DNA of 64,000 nucleotides from Paraburkholderia phytofirmans OLGA172. Lineage in GTDB: Bacteria > Pseudomonadota > Gammaproteobacteria > Burkholderiales > Burkholderiaceae. Both the position numbers and the translations under genes were made by a program. Shown here in pieces: positions 45,205 to 55,376 of this stretch. Numbering within the stretch: the first letter of the stretch is position 1; each line of letters opens with the position of its first letter. The notes beneath the pieces were generated by a model that was given only the letters and a program-made list of their open reading frames with translations, ran no database searches and was not told where the DNA came from. The stretch lies in contig NZ_CP014579.1 in NCBI RefSeq assembly GCF_001634365.1, positions 1,550,001 through 1,614,000 of the forward strand, in the 5' to 3' direction.

Positions 45205-46289
45205 TGCGCGGTTCCGATCAGATTGCCCTGGCGGTCGATCGCGAACATTTCGACCGCAACCTGCGGCGGCACGATATCGCGCGCGACAGCAAGGGCGTGA
45301 CGGCAGACGATATCGCCAAGCGGCACGTGCTGCGCGTGCGCCAACGCGACGGCCTGCTGACTCGTATTGGCTGCGAGGATCGCCGCCTGCAACGCGTCGT
45401 CCGCGCCATGTTCGGCGGCCCAGTTTGCGAGCCGTTCCAGATCGATGCTCGAATTGCGGCTATGCAGATCGAGGTGCCCGGCTGCCAGCTTGCTAAGTTT
45501 GCCGAAGCCGCCGCACACGCTCAGGCGCTCGACCGGGGCGCGCTTCATATGCTTGAGCACCGCGCCGACGAAGTCGCCCATTTCGATCAGCGCGATGTCC
45601 GGCAGACCGTAGTGCGCGCGCATTGCGTCTTCGCTTGCGTTGCCGGTGCAGGCTGCGAGATGCATGTAACCGTTGGCACGCGCGACGTCGATGCCCTGAT
45701 GAATCGACGCGATATAGGCCGAGCACGAGAACGGCCGCACGATGCCGGTGGTGCCGAGAATCGACAAGCCGCCGAGAATGCCGAGGCGCGGGTTCATCGT
45801 TTTCAGCGCGAGTGCTTCGCCGCCTTCGACGCCGATCGTCACTTCGAAGCCGCCGGTGTATCCATGTTCGGCCGCGAGCTCGATCAGATGCTCGGTCATC
45901 ATCTTGCGCGGTACCGGATTGATCGCCGGTTCGCCGACCGCCAGCGTGAGGCCGGCGCGCGTCACGGTGCCAACGCCGGGTCCCGCGCGGAATATCACCC
46001 CTGGTTCGGCACGCAGGCGCACGCGGGCGAATACGATCGCGCCGTGCGTCACGTCGGGGTCGTCGCCTGCGTCTTTCACCGTGCCCGCTTCGGCGCCGTC
46101 GGCGCACAGGCGGCAGAACACCAGCGGCAGCGGCACGTGCTGGCCCTTCGGCAATACGATCTCCGCGACCTCGCTGACGATACCCGCGAGCAGCAGACGC
46201 GCGGCCGCGAGCGACGTCGCGGTGGCGCAGCTGCCGGTCGTGTAGCCGCTACGCAGCGGCGCGGGTTGTTCGGGCGTTTCTTCGCGCAT
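45201..46289 (-). CDS. cbiD: Cobalt-precorrin-5B C1-methyltransferase
   Basis: A 362-residue CbiD enzyme that methylates C1 of the corrin intermediate. [20 protein letters not shown] is the opening hallmark. GLGILGGTGI-type text appears as [20 protein letters not shown]. Its presence stands in for CobF, which is used in the classical aerobic pathway. Its ATG overlaps the cobL stop by one base (TAATG). Confidence 0.95.
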   Translation of the reverse strand: MREETPEQPAPLRSGYTTGSCATATSLAAARLLLAGIVSEVAEIVLPKGQHVPLPLVFCRLCADGAEAGTVKDAGDDPDVTHGAIVFARVRLRAEPGVIFRAGPGVGTVTRAGLTLAVGEPAINPVPRKMMTEHLIELAAEHGYTGGFEVTIGVEGGEALALKTMNPRLGILGGLSILGTTGIVRPFSCSAYIASIHQGIDVARANGYMHLAACTGNASEDAMRAHYGLPDIALIEMGDFVGAVLKHMKRAPVERLSVCGGFGKLSKLAAGHLDLHSRNSSIDLERLANWAAEHGADDALQAAILAANTSQQAVALAHAQHVPLGDIVCRHALAVARDIVPPQVAVEMFAIDRQGNLIGTAQ

Positions 46290-47623
46290 TAGGGTTGCGG
46301 TGAGGCGGCTGAGGTGCCATTAGCGGCATTGATGTCACTGGCGCCATTCGTGCCATTCGTGCTGCTTGTGGCGTGCGCGCCGTTCGTGTTGCTCGCACTG
46401 GACGTGCCGCTGGCGCCGTCAGCCGGCTTGGTGACATCCAGCAGTGTAATCGGCAGCGCCTGGCGCCAGGTATCGAAGCCGCCAAGCGGCTGGGCCTCGG
46501 CAAGCGCGATCCGGGTCAGCGTGCCGCCATGCTGCTCCCGCCACGCCGCGAGCGTCGCCTCGCCTTGCAAAGTGACCGCATTGGCGACCAGCCTCCCGCC
46601 GTCACGCAGACGCGCCCAGCAGGCATCGAGCACGCCCGGCGCCGTCACGCCGCCGCCGATGAACACCGCATCCGGCACAGCCAATCCTGCCAGCGCATCG
46701 GGCGCGCGGCCAGCCACCAACTGCAGACCCGGCACGCCCAATGCATCGCGATTGTGTTCGATGAAGCGCTGCCGCTCCGCGTGCCCTTCGATCGCGATCG
46801 CGCGGCAAGTCGGGTGCGCGCGCATCCATTCGATGCCGATCGATCCGCTGCCCGCGCCCACATCCCAGAGCAATTCGCCGGGCGTCGGCGCGAGCCGCGC
46901 CAGCGTGATCGCGCGGACGTCGCGTTTGGTCAACTGACCGTCGTGGCGAAAGGCGTCGTCGGGCAAGCCGGCGGTCAACGGCAAACGCGGGGCGCCCTCC
47001 GTTGCCCGGCATTCGAGCGCAATCAGGTTCAGCGCCGCCACGTCACCCGCGGACCACTGATCCGCGCGGCCATCCATACACCGCTCCCGAGCGCCGCCCA
47101 AGTGCTCCAGCACGGTCATCCGGGTCGCGCCGAAACCGCGCGCATGCAGCAGTTCGGCCAGCGCGGCGGGCGTGCGCCCGTCGGCGCTCAGCACGAAGAC
47201 GCGCGCGCCGTCGTGCAGATGAGCGTTCAGCGTCGGCAACGGCCTTCCCACCAGCGAAACCGTGGCGACATCCTGCAACGGCCAGCCAAGCCGCGCGGCC
47301 GCCAGCGACAACGACGACGGCGCAGGCAGCACCCGCAACTCACCTGCCGGCAACTGCCGCGCCAGCGTCGCGCCGACGCCGAACAGCATCGGGTCCCCGC
47401 TCGCCAGCACGCACACGGACCCGGTACGCTCCGCCAGCAAAGGCGCGAGATCGAACGGCCTCGGCCATGCCGCCCGGCGCGCGGCGAGGCGCGCGGGCAG
47501 CATCGCCAGATGACGTTCGCCGCCATAAACCACCGACGCCTCCAGCAAAGCACGCCGCGCGGGCCTCCCCAAGCCGGCGAAGCCGTCATCGCCTATGCCC
47601 ACCACGGTCAGCCACGCCGGCAT
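46289..47623 (-). CDS. cobL: Precorrin-6Y C5,15-methyltransferase (CbiE-CbiT fusion)
   Basis: A 444-residue fusion. Residues 1 to about 200 are CbiE-like ([33 protein letters not shown]). About 215-400 are CbiT-like with the SAM motif [19 protein letters not shown], which also decarboxylates. The last 40 residues are a Ser/Asn/Gly/Ala/Thr-rich tail not needed by the family. I start at ATG 47623 because upstream text is not protein-like. First gene of the leftward operon. Confidence 0.94.
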   Translation of the reverse strand: MPAWLTVVGIGDDGFAGLGRPARRALLEASVVYGGERHLAMLPARLAARRAAWPRPFDLAPLLAERTGSVCVLASGDPMLFGVGATLARQLPAGELRVLPAPSSLSLAAARLGWPLQDVATVSLVGRPLPTLNAHLHDGARVFVLSADGRTPAALAELLHARGFGATRMTVLEHLGGARERCMDGRADQWSAGDVAALNLIALECRATEGAPRLPLTAGLPDDAFRHDGQLTKRDVRAITLARLAPTPGELLWDVGAGSGSIGIEWMRAHPTCRAIAIEGHAERQRFIEHNRDALGVPGLQLVAGRAPDALAGLAVPDAVFIGGGVTAPGVLDACWARLRDGGRLVANAVTLQGEATLAAWREQHGGTLTRIALAEAQPLGGFDTWRQALPITLLDVTKPADGASGTSSASNTNGAHATSSTNGTNGASDINAANGTSAASPQP

Positions 47624-47714
47624 GCATCCATCCTCGTTCTGTATCTTCAAATAATGCGCTGTGCCACGCCGATCAAAGCGTCCAGCCTCGTTGTGCTGTT
47701 CGAAAAAAGGCATA

Positions 47715-47876
47715 ATACAGCCGCCGGTGCCCTTCGGGGCCGAAGAGGGAACACAGTGTCGCTGTGGCTGCCCCCGCAACTGTATGCAGCGAGTCCGCCT
47801 GCGCTCCGTGCCACTGGTTAGACCGGGAAGGCCGCGGCGGACCATGACCTGCCAGCCAGGAGACCTGCCGGCCAGA
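47715..47876 (+). promoter_or_regulatory. Cobalamin riboswitch
   Basis: On the plus strand the conserved elements appear in order: GCCGGTGCCC with CGAAGAGGGAA, GCTGCCCCCGCAACTGT, GCCACTGG with CGGGAAGGC, and the B12 box GCCAGGAGACCTGCC. This is a standard adenosylcobalamin-type riboswitch. It lies just ahead of cobG and would shut off cobG-cobH-cobI-cobJ when cobalamin is plentiful. It does not read into the leftward cobL operon. Confidence 0.95.
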
Positions 47877-47912
47877 CTGTTCGTGCCAGCCTACATCGGG
47901 CGGGGTGTACCG

Positions 47913-49469
47913 ATGCCGCAGCAATGCCCGACCGGGCGGCGCTCGGGCCGTCGCGCGACGCTAAACCCGGTGTCCGTCTTGAATCAAGCTCCGCCCTCCT
48001 CCACTGCTTTGCCCGACGCGGCCCTCGCGCTGCGGCCCTCGGCGTGTCCAGGGCTGCTGCGCATCGTCGCCGCGCGCGATGGTGGAATCTGCCGGATCAA
48101 ATTGCCCGGCGGGGAGCTGAGCGCCGGGCAGGCCTTGGCGATTGCCGAGGCGAGCACGCAGCATGCGGCCGGTGTCGTCGAGCTGACCAATCGCGCGAAT
48201 CTGCAAGTGCGCGGCGTGCGCAGCGGTCATGAAGCGGCGTTGAGCGCGGCGCTGGTCGACGCGGGGCTAGGGCCGATTCGGGCGGCCGCTGCGGACGATG
48301 TGCGCAATGTGATGCTGAGCCCGACTGCTGGCCGCGATCCATTTGCGCTGTTCGATACGAGGCCGCTCTGCGTCGAACTGCTTGCATTGCTGCAAACCGA
48401 AGCGCGTTTCGCGGCGCTATCACCCAAATTCGCGCTTCTGCTCGATGGTGGCGAGCGCCTTGCGAGGCTCGATCATCCGCATGATATCTGGCTGGCAGCG
48501 ACGCAAGTTGAAGACGGGGTGCGATTCGTGTTTGGTTTGACGGGTTGTCCGCCTGCTGTGGCGAACGCGGATGTTGACGCTGAAGCTGACGCTGACGCTG
48601 ATGCGGGTACCGATGCGTTCCAGCATGCCGAATACGCCGACTCGCGTGACGCCACAGAGCGCCCTCGCACGGATAGCGCGGGCGCCCTCGGCGCCGTGCT
48701 GCCCGCGCAAGTCGCGGGTCTTGTCCGCGCGCTGCTGAATACGTTCCTCGATCTGGCCACCACCGACGCCACGCGCATGCGTCATCTGCTTGCCGCGCAT
48801 TCCGTCGACGCCGTATTGCAGCACGCTCAAAAGTACGTCGATTTCCCACTGTCACGCGACACGTCGCTCGCAAACTGGCGACGCGCCACGCCTGCCGATG
48901 CCGCGCTGCGGCTCGGTGCGCACGCTCAGCGAGTCGTGGGAATGCTGCACGTAGGCGGCCAACCGCCGCTCGGACGCCTCGACGCCGCCACCTTGCGCGG
49001 CCTTGCCACGCTCTCACAACAGCGCGGCAACGGCACGCTGCGCATGACGCCCTGGCAAAGCGTGTTACTGCCCGATATCGCTGCCAATGCCGCGCCCGCC
49101 GTGCTCGCTGAAATGAACGCGCTGGGCCTCGCCTGCGACCCCGCGCAGCCTATTGCGCACTTGATCGCCTGCGCCGGTTCCACAGGTTGCGCAAAAAGCC
49201 TCGCCGATACCAAAGCCGACGCGCTGCTTTTAGCGGATCGCTTGCCCAAAGGTGTCGACGTCCATCTGAGCGGCTGTCCGCGCTCATGCGCCGCCGCGCA
49301 TCGCGCGCCGTACACACTGCTGGCCGCGGCGCCCGGCATCTACGACCTTTATCGACGCGACGGCCAGCCGGGTTTCGGCTCGTGCGTCGCGCACCAACTC
49401 ACGATCGAACAGGCCGCCGACATGCTCGACCCATTGGCACACGCGGCCCGGAGCCCTATAGATGCTTGA
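47913..49469 (+). CDS. cobG: Precorrin-3B synthase
   Basis: A 518-residue iron-sulfur enzyme that uses oxygen to hydroxylate precorrin-3A and form its lactone. It has nitrite/sulfite-reductase half-domains. Cluster/sirohaem-type cysteines are Cys420 and Cys426 (CAGSTGC), then Cys455 and Cys459 (SGCPRSC). An Asp/Ala/Glu-rich stretch about residues 213-232 is a low-complexity insertion. The start could also be a GTG at 47970. It overlaps cobH by 8 bases. Confidence 0.93.
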   Translation: MPQQCPTGRRSGRRATLNPVSVLNQAPPSSTALPDAALALRPSACPGLLRIVAARDGGICRIKLPGGELSAGQALAIAEASTQHAAGVVELTNRANLQVRGVRSGHEAALSAALVDAGLGPIRAAAADDVRNVMLSPTAGRDPFALFDTRPLCVELLALLQTEARFAALSPKFALLLDGGERLARLDHPHDIWLAATQVEDGVRFVFGLTGCPPAVANADVDAEADADADAGTDAFQHAEYADSRDATERPRTDSAGALGAVLPAQVAGLVRALLNTFLDLATTDATRMRHLLAAHSVDAVLQHAQKYVDFPLSRDTSLANWRRATPADAALRLGAHAQRVVGMLHVGGQPPLGRLDAATLRGLATLSQQRGNGTLRMTPWQSVLLPDIAANAAPAVLAEMNALGLACDPAQPIAHLIACAGSTGCAKSLADTKADALLLADRLPKGVDVHLSGCPRSCAAAHRAPYTLLAAAPGIYDLYRRDGQPGFGSCVAHQLTIEQAADMLDPLAHAARSPIDA

Positions 49470-50088
49470 TTACATTCGCGACGGTCAGGAGATCTATCGC
49501 CAATCCTTCGCGACGATACGTGCGGAGGCCGATCTCTCGCGCGTTCCTGCCGACCTCGAGAAACTCGCAGTGCGCGTGATCCACGCCTGCGGCATGGTCG
49601 ACGTCATTGACGATCTTCAGTTTTCCGAAGGCGCAGGTGCGGCGGGCCGTGTGGCGCTCGCGCAGGGCGCGCCGATTTTGTGCGACGCCGGCATGGTGGC
49701 GCAAGGCATCACGCGCGCACGGCTGCCAGCGAACAACGAAGTAATCTGCACGCTCATGCATCAAAACGTGCCCGCGCTCGCGCGCGAACTCGGCAATACG
49801 CGCTCGGCCGCCGCGCTCGAATTGTGGCGGCCGCATCTGGCCGGCAGCGTCGTCGTGATCGGCAACGCACCGACCGCCCTCTTTCATCTGCTCGACATGC
49901 TCGATGCCGGTGCGCCGAGGCCCGCGCTGATTCTCGGTTTTCCGGTCGGTTTCGTCGGCGCGGCCGAATCGAAAGCCATGCTTGCCGAAAACAGCCGCGG
50001 CGTGCCCTACGTCGTGGTTCACGGTCGACGCGGCGGCAGCGCGATGGCTGCCGCCGCTGTGAATGCGCTGGCGACGGAGGTGGAGTAA
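49462..50088 (+). CDS. cobH: Precorrin-8X methylmutase
   Basis: A 208-residue CobH/CbiC enzyme that moves the C11 methyl to C12, giving hydrogenobyrinate. YIRDGQEIYRQSFATIRAEA, the catalytic-His region VRVIHACGMVDVIDDLQFS and GFPVGFVGAAESKAML are diagnostic. Directly abuts cobI (TAA ATG). Confidence 0.95.
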   Translation: MLDYIRDGQEIYRQSFATIRAEADLSRVPADLEKLAVRVIHACGMVDVIDDLQFSEGAGAAGRVALAQGAPILCDAGMVAQGITRARLPANNEVICTLMHQNVPALARELGNTRSAAALELWRPHLAGSVVVIGNAPTALFHLLDMLDAGAPRPALILGFPVGFVGAAESKAMLAENSRGVPYVVVHGRRGGSAMAAAAVNALATEVE

Positions 50089-50820
50089 ATGACCGCGCAA
50101 GGACGTTTATTCGGACTCGGCGTCGGCCCCGGCGACCCGGAACTCATCACGCTGAAAGCGCTGCGTTTGCTGAGAGCGGCACCGGTGGTCGCGTATTTCG
50201 TCGCAAAGGGGAAAAAGGGCAATGCCTTCAGCATCATCGAGGCGCATCTGCACGACGCTCAACAGCATCTGCCGCTCGTTTATCCCGTGACCACCGAAGC
50301 ACTCGAACCGCCGCTTTCGTATGAAGCGATCATCGCCGACTTCTACGACACCGCTGCGGAAATCGTCGCCGACCATCTCGACGCGGGCCGCGACGTCGCG
50401 GTGATTTGTGAAGGCGATCCGTTTTTCTACGGCTCGTATATGTATTTGCACGACCGCCTCGCGGCGCGTTTCGAGGCCGAAGTCGTGCCCGGTGTGTGCT
50501 CGATGCTCGGCGGCACGGCGGTACTCGGTTCGCCGCTGGTGTATCGCAATCAGAGCTTGTCGGTGCTCTCCGGCGTCTTGCCCGAAGACGAATTGCGCCG
50601 GCGTCTCGCCGATGCGGACGCCGCAGTCATCATGAAACTCGGCCGCAATTTCGATAAGGTGCGGCGCGTGCTCGGCGAACTGGGGCTCGCGCATCGTGCG
50701 CTTTATGTCGAACGCGCGACCATGGGCAATCAGCGCATCGTGCCGCTTGACGAAGTCGATCCGATGGCCTCGCCGTATTTTTCGCTGCTCGTGGTGCCGG
50801 GGGAAAAATGGCAAGGTTGA
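50089..50820 (+). CDS. cobI: Precorrin-2 C20-methyltransferase
   Basis: A 243-residue SAM methyltransferase (CobI/CbiL). [20 protein letters not shown] and [20 protein letters not shown] are family hallmarks, and [20 protein letters not shown] is CobI-like. It overlaps the following cobJ by 13 bases. Confidence 0.96.
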   Translation: MTAQGRLFGLGVGPGDPELITLKALRLLRAAPVVAYFVAKGKKGNAFSIIEAHLHDAQQHLPLVYPVTTEALEPPLSYEAIIADFYDTAAEIVADHLDAGRDVAVICEGDPFFYGSYMYLHDRLAARFEAEVVPGVCSMLGGTAVLGSPLVYRNQSLSVLSGVLPEDELRRRLADADAAVIMKLGRNFDKVRRVLGELGLAHRALYVERATMGNQRIVPLDEVDPMASPYFSLLVVPGEKWQG

Positions 50821-52628
50821 CGCCACCCGCGATTGTGATTCTCGGCGTGGGCGCGCTGGCGACGGCGCGGCGGATTCAGATGCTGTATGCAGGTTGCCAG
50901 GTGCATGCCTTGCAGGGGCGAGTCGAGGCTGATGTCTCGTACACGGAACTCGGCGCGCATCTTTGCGAGCTGTATGCACGCGGCACGCCGATCATTGCAC
51001 TGTGTGCGGCCGGGATCGTGATTCGCTGCGTTGCGCCGTTGTTGTCGAACAAAGGCGTCGAGCCGCCGGTGCTGGCCGTTGCAGAAGATGGCAGTGCGGT
51101 CGTGCCGTTGCTCGGCGGTCTTGCCGGCGTCAACGTCATGGCACGCGAGATTGCTACTGAGTTGGCCGTGTCGCCGGCGATTACGACGAGTGGCGAACTG
51201 CGATTCGGCACGTGTGTGCTCAATCCGCCTGAGGGCTATGCGCTCGCGGATATAGCGCAAGGCAAGCGCTTCGTGTCGGATCTGCTGGCGGGTGAAAGCA
51301 CTCGCATCGAGGGTGAAGCGCCGTGGCTCGATGATGCGCAACTGCCACGCGCAGAATCGGCACGTCTCGCGATTCGCGTGACGCCGCGTGTGTGGGATGG
51401 ACGGGATGATGAGTTGGTGATTCATCCGCGGAGTGTGGTGGCGGCGGTGACGGGTACGGGTACGGGTGCTGGCGCCGGTGCTGGTGCTGGTGCTGGTGCA
51501 CGCTCTGTTATGAACGCCGACCTCGGCGCAAACTCCCGTTCAGATGCGTGGACGGATTCAGGCGCGCGAATCGCCGCGCTGGTGCGCGAGGCGTTGGACG
51601 CGCATGGTCTTGCGGCGCTCTCGCTCTCGGCCTTGCTGGCCTCTTCCGAACACATGGCGGACCCGGCGCTCGCCGATGCCGCGGCGAGCCTGAACGTGCC
51701 GCTGCGTTTTGCCCAGCCGCGCCCGGAAGACGGCGAGCCGCCGGGCAATTTGCTGCATGCCGCGCTGCGCGTCCCTTATCAAACGTTGCATGACGACGCA
51801 GACGCAGGGGTTGCGCTCGCGTTGGCAGCGTTGGCAATCGACCCGGACACGATTGGCCGCTCACGTGGCCGTTTGACGGTGATCGGCCTCGGCCCCGGCA
51901 GCGCCGATCTGATGGTGCCTGCCGCGCGAACAGCGCTGAACGAAGCCACCGATATTCTCGGCTACGACACCTACGTGAAAATGGCCGGCCCCTTGCGCGC
52001 CGATCAACGCGTACACGGCACGGACAATCGCGAGGAGATGCAGCGGGCGCGTCATGCGTTCGAACTCGCTAGCACAGGGCGGTCTGTGGTGATGGTGTCG
52101 TCAGGCGATCCTGGTGTGTTTGCAATGGCGGCTGCGGTGCTTGAGGCGCTCGAAGAAGGAGGTTCGACAACTGCCGACTGGCGCGCGGTCCAACTCGCCA
52201 TCGTGCCGGGGGTGTCCGCTGCCATGGCGACCGCAGCGCAAGCCGGCGCGCCGTTGGGTCATGACTTCTGCATGCTGTCGTTATCCGACAATCTGAAACC
52301 GTGGACCATCATCGAGAAGCGCCTCAGGCATGCGGCCGAAGCGGATCTGGTGATGGCTTTCTACAACCCGATCTCTCGCGCACGGCCGTGGCAGTTAGAT
52401 AAAGCGCTGGACATCGTGCGGGAATATCGCGCGGCGGCGACCAAAGTCGTGCTTGGCCGCGATATCGGCAGACCGGGCAGTACATTGCGCACGATCACGC
52501 TCGGCGAACTGCGCTCTTCCGATGTCGATATGCGCACGATGGTGATCGTGGGGTCGTCGACGACGCGGGCGTTCGCTAACGGCGTCGACGGTGGCGAGTG
52601 GGTTTATACGCCGCGGTGGTATGAGTGA
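50808..52628 (+). CDS. cobJ: CbiG-CobJ fusion (precorrin-3B C17-methyltransferase)
   Basis: A 606-residue fusion. Residues 1 to about 330 are CbiG-like ([33 protein letters not shown]), the part that opens the delta-lactone. From about 355 a CobJ methyltransferase follows ([50 protein letters not shown]), which contracts the ring. A Gly/Thr/Ala repeat (about 214-231) links the CbiG halves and is encoded by a GGTGCT-type microsatellite. Confidence 0.94.
   Translation: MARLTPPAIVILGVGALATARRIQMLYAGCQVHALQGRVEADVSYTELGAHLCELYARGTPIIALCAAGIVIRCVAPLLSNKGVEPPVLAVAEDGSAVVPLLGGLAGVNVMAREIATELAVSPAITTSGELRFGTCVLNPPEGYALADIAQGKRFVSDLLAGESTRIEGEAPWLDDAQLPRAESARLAIRVTPRVWDGRDDELVIHPRSVVAAVTGTGTGAGAGAGAGAGARSVMNADLGANSRSDAWTDSGARIAALVREALDAHGLAALSLSALLASSEHMADPALADAAASLNVPLRFAQPRPEDGEPPGNLLHAALRVPYQTLHDDADAGVALALAALAIDPDTIGRSRGRLTVIGLGPGSADLMVPAARTALNEATDILGYDTYVKMAGPLRADQRVHGTDNREEMQRARHAFELASTGRSVVMVSSGDPGVFAMAAAVLEALEEGGSTTADWRAVQLAIVPGVSAAMATAAQAGAPLGHDFCMLSLSDNLKPWTIIEKRLRHAAEADLVMAFYNPISRARPWQLDKALDIVREYRAAATKVVLGRDIGRPGSTLRTITLGELRSSDVDMRTMVIVGSSTTRAFANGVDGGEWVYTPRWYE
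51447..51500 (+). repeat. 6-nt microsatellite inside cobJ
   Basis: In-frame repeats of GGTACG then GGTGCT/GGCGCC encode alternating Gly-Thr and Gly-Ala. Six-base units keep the frame, so slippage would only change linker length. Confidence 0.85.
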
Positions 52629-52638
52629 ACACAGTGCG

Positions 52639-52747
52639 TTAGTTTCGCCCCATCCCCCTCGCCACCGCCTCCATTTGCACCCCAGCGGCCCGCGCAAGAT
52701 CCTCAAGAATCGTAAAGTGATTGCACCCGGCATCAAAGCGTCGCAAG
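52639..52747 (-). pseudogene. C-terminal remnant of an alpha/beta hydrolase
   Basis: On the leftward strand the text LRRFDAGCNHFTILEDLARA continues to AGVQMEAVARGMGRN and a stop. GCNHFTILEDLA is the catalytic-His end seen in alpha/beta-hydrolase esterases of this group. Nothing before it belongs to a hydrolase, because the SbcC-like gene ends here. It is a leftover tail. Confidence 0.6.
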
Positions 52748-52751
52748 CCAC

Positions 52752-55376
52752 TTAAGCCGCGACCTTCAAATCCTCAATCGCCCGCTGCCTGACACCCAGA
52801 TCGTCCCAAAGCTCCGGATGGCACGTGAACACCAGAATCTGGTGCCGCGTAGCCGCATCGATCAGCGCGCGCTTGATCGCATCGCGCCGCGCCGCGTCGG
52901 TATGCACCGCGGCGTCGTCGAGCATCAGCAAGGTCGGACGCCCCGATGCCTTCAAAAGATCCGCATACGCCAGCCGCGTCAGGATACCAAGTTGCTCCCG
53001 CGTGCCGAAGCTCAACGCATCGAGCGTATCCGCGCGACCATAACGATCCAGCGTTGCGGGACTCAGGTCGTCGCCGAGTGCAATCGTCGACTGCGGGAAA
53101 ATCCGCTTGAGGTAGTGCCCGAGCCGTTCGGTCAACGGCGCACGCAGCTGCGCCACCGCCGCATCGCGTTCATCGACGAGCACCTCGTCGAGCAGACTCA
53201 ACGCGCTCGCCCGCAAGCCGAGTTCGTCCTTGCGGCGCGTGGCTTGCTCCACTGAGGCATTCACTGCGGCGAGGCGTTCCCCGAGCCCAGACGCGCCCAC
53301 CGTCTCCAGTTGACTGCGCAATTGCGCAATCCGCAGTTGCCGCTCGTGCTGCTCGTTGCGCGCAAGCTCCGCCGACGCACGATAGCGTTTCGCTTCAGCC
53401 GCCGGATCGTCGAGACGCGCCGCTTCCAGTTCGCGCTCCCTTCCTTCCAGCTGCTTTTTGAGCGCCTCAACCTGCACACGCTGTTCGACGATTTTCGTCT
53501 GCCATTGCGCACGGTTGCGGCAAAACGCTTCGTCGCTCAGTTGGGCTTCTTTTCGCTGCAACTGACCGGCGAGCGATTCAGTCGTAGCTGTCGCGGTGGA
53601 TTTGCTTTCCGCCGCCTGCGCCAGCACTTTTCTGGCGACTTCCAACGCATCACGCGCGATGTCGGCATTGCGGCGTGCCTCGTCGAGCGGTGGCGCAGCA
53701 GACACGTCGGGCAATAGAGCCAGCCGCTCATTCGAAGTCTGCAGCCGGGCGGCAGCCGAAGCCAACGCGGCACGCAGCGCGTCGATACCCTGCGGCGCAT
53801 GCACCTCGAGAATCTTCGCCTGGCTTTTCTGCTGCGCGACCAGCGCCTTCCACTGCTCGTGCCTGGCCTCGGCCTCGGCCAGCGACGCCACGCCCAACGC
53901 CTGCAGCAACTGTGCATGTCGGGCTTCTAGCGACGCCAGTTCAGACAACTGCGCCGACAGATCGGAGACGCCCGGAATCACGCGCAGTTCGCCGAGCTCG
54001 CCGAGACCGATCAGCTTCTCCTCGTCGAGCCGCAGCACACCCTCGCCGCTTACCTTCGCATCGCCGACGGTGATCGTGCCATTCAACCGGTATTCGATGC
54101 GCGTCATCGCCGCTTCAGTACGCGCGCGCAACACGGTCAACTCCGCGTCGAGCGATTGGAGCCGTTTCAGTTGCGCCCCGTCGATTTCGTGCGCCGCCGC
54201 CGCACGCGTCGCCTCCAGCACGGCTTCGTTTGCGTCGCCAGCGGCCGCGATCGCCGCTTCAAGCCGCTCGCTCTCGGTGCGGTGCAGCGCTATCTGACTG
54301 CGCAAATCGCCCGCGGTCACCGCGGCGTTGGCCAGTTCGTGGGCGCGGCTGGCATCGGCGTGTGCCTGTTCGAATCGCGCCACGCTGGCCTGAGCCTGCG
54401 CGTGTTCGTTCTGAACCGCCGACACGTTGGCGCGAGCGGCATCAAGTTGCTGCCGCTCGCGTGCCACGGCCGCTTCCAGTTCCGTCGCAGCCTGTTCCTG
54501 TTGCAAGGAAAGCGCCAGTTCCGCCTCGCTCAATTGCAGCGACTGCGAGAGCGCCTGAAGACTGCGTTCGAGTTCCGCCGCGGCATCGGCGCGCTGTTGC
54601 GCCTGCACGGCTTTCTGCTCATGAAGCTCCCAGGGGCGCTTGCGTTGCGCATCGTCGAAGGCTTCCTGCTGCGCGGCAAGCCGCACGATGTTCTCGTCGA
54701 ATTGCTGGCGCTGCTGCTCCAGCTCGTCGCGCTCGACGATCAGCGCCACCAATGCCTGTTCGGCCTCGGCCAGCGGCCCGGTGGACTTCTGCGTACGCGC
54801 CGTGAGCAGTTGCCGAAGCTCGCGCTGCACGGCGGCGATCAGCGCGTCCTCGCCTGCGGATTCGCTGCTGCCCGAGAGTTGCGAAAGCGCATCGCGCAGA
54901 TATTGCGCCGCATGCCCCGTGGAATCCCGCACCTCCTGCGTGCCGCCTTGCTGCACCCACAACAAACCGGGAACGCCGGCGTTTTCCGCCTTGAGCGGCC
55001 CACGCGCGGCACGCGAAAAACCCAGCAACGCGGCGAGTTTGTCTTCGGCTTCATCTTCGCCGTACACCGCCTGGCCGATCTTCAGCTCGCAGCGCTGCCG
55101 GGTGACGAACTGCTTCGACAGCCTGCACGCCGTGCCGTCCATCGCGAAGGTCACTTCAACCGACGGCTGCCCGCTCGCCTTGCCCCACGGCAGCAGATCT
55201 TTCAGATGCGAAGCCTTATAGCGTTCGAGGAACACCGCTCGCACGGCTTCGGCGATGGTGCTCTTGCCGGCCTCGTTCGGGCCGGTGAACAGATTGAGAC
55301 CGGGCTGCAGATCGTCGATAACGAGCCGGCCGGTGAACTGCTTGAACTCCTGAATCGCGATACTTTCCAGCTTCAT
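52752..55376 (-). CDS. SbcC/YhaN-like SMC-type ATPase
   Basis: An 874-residue ATPase of the Rad50/SbcC/RecF group. Walker A is TGPNEAGKST near residue 32; the signature is LSFGTREQLGIL and Walker B LLMLDDAAV near the end. Long coiled coils flank a globular centre (about 440-500). There is no CxxC zinc hook; the few cysteines are isolated. It overlaps the nuclease gene by ATGA, so the pair forms a DNA-end-processing complex. Confidence 0.85.
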   Translation of the reverse strand: MKLESIAIQEFKQFTGRLVIDDLQPGLNLFTGPNEAGKSTIAEAVRAVFLERYKASHLKDLLPWGKASGQPSVEVTFAMDGTACRLSKQFVTRQRCELKIGQAVYGEDEAEDKLAALLGFSRAARGPLKAENAGVPGLLWVQQGGTQEVRDSTGHAAQYLRDALSQLSGSSESAGEDALIAAVQRELRQLLTARTQKSTGPLAEAEQALVALIVERDELEQQRQQFDENIVRLAAQQEAFDDAQRKRPWELHEQKAVQAQQRADAAAELERSLQALSQSLQLSEAELALSLQQEQAATELEAAVARERQQLDAARANVSAVQNEHAQAQASVARFEQAHADASRAHELANAAVTAGDLRSQIALHRTESERLEAAIAAAGDANEAVLEATRAAAAHEIDGAQLKRLQSLDAELTVLRARTEAAMTRIEYRLNGTITVGDAKVSGEGVLRLDEEKLIGLGELGELRVIPGVSDLSAQLSELASLEARHAQLLQALGVASLAEAEARHEQWKALVAQQKSQAKILEVHAPQGIDALRAALASAAARLQTSNERLALLPDVSAAPPLDEARRNADIARDALEVARKVLAQAAESKSTATATTESLAGQLQRKEAQLSDEAFCRNRAQWQTKIVEQRVQVEALKKQLEGRERELEAARLDDPAAEAKRYRASAELARNEQHERQLRIAQLRSQLETVGASGLGERLAAVNASVEQATRRKDELGLRASALSLLDEVLVDERDAAVAQLRAPLTERLGHYLKRIFPQSTIALGDDLSPATLDRYGRADTLDALSFGTREQLGILTRLAYADLLKASGRPTLLMLDDAAVHTDAARRDAIKRALIDAATRHQILVFTCHPELWDDLGVRQRAIEDLKVAA

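Noticed and set aside
46373..47821. 482-codon open frame on the plus strand
   Set aside because: Antisense to cobL, Arg/Gln/Ala-rich with no domain; a shadow frame.
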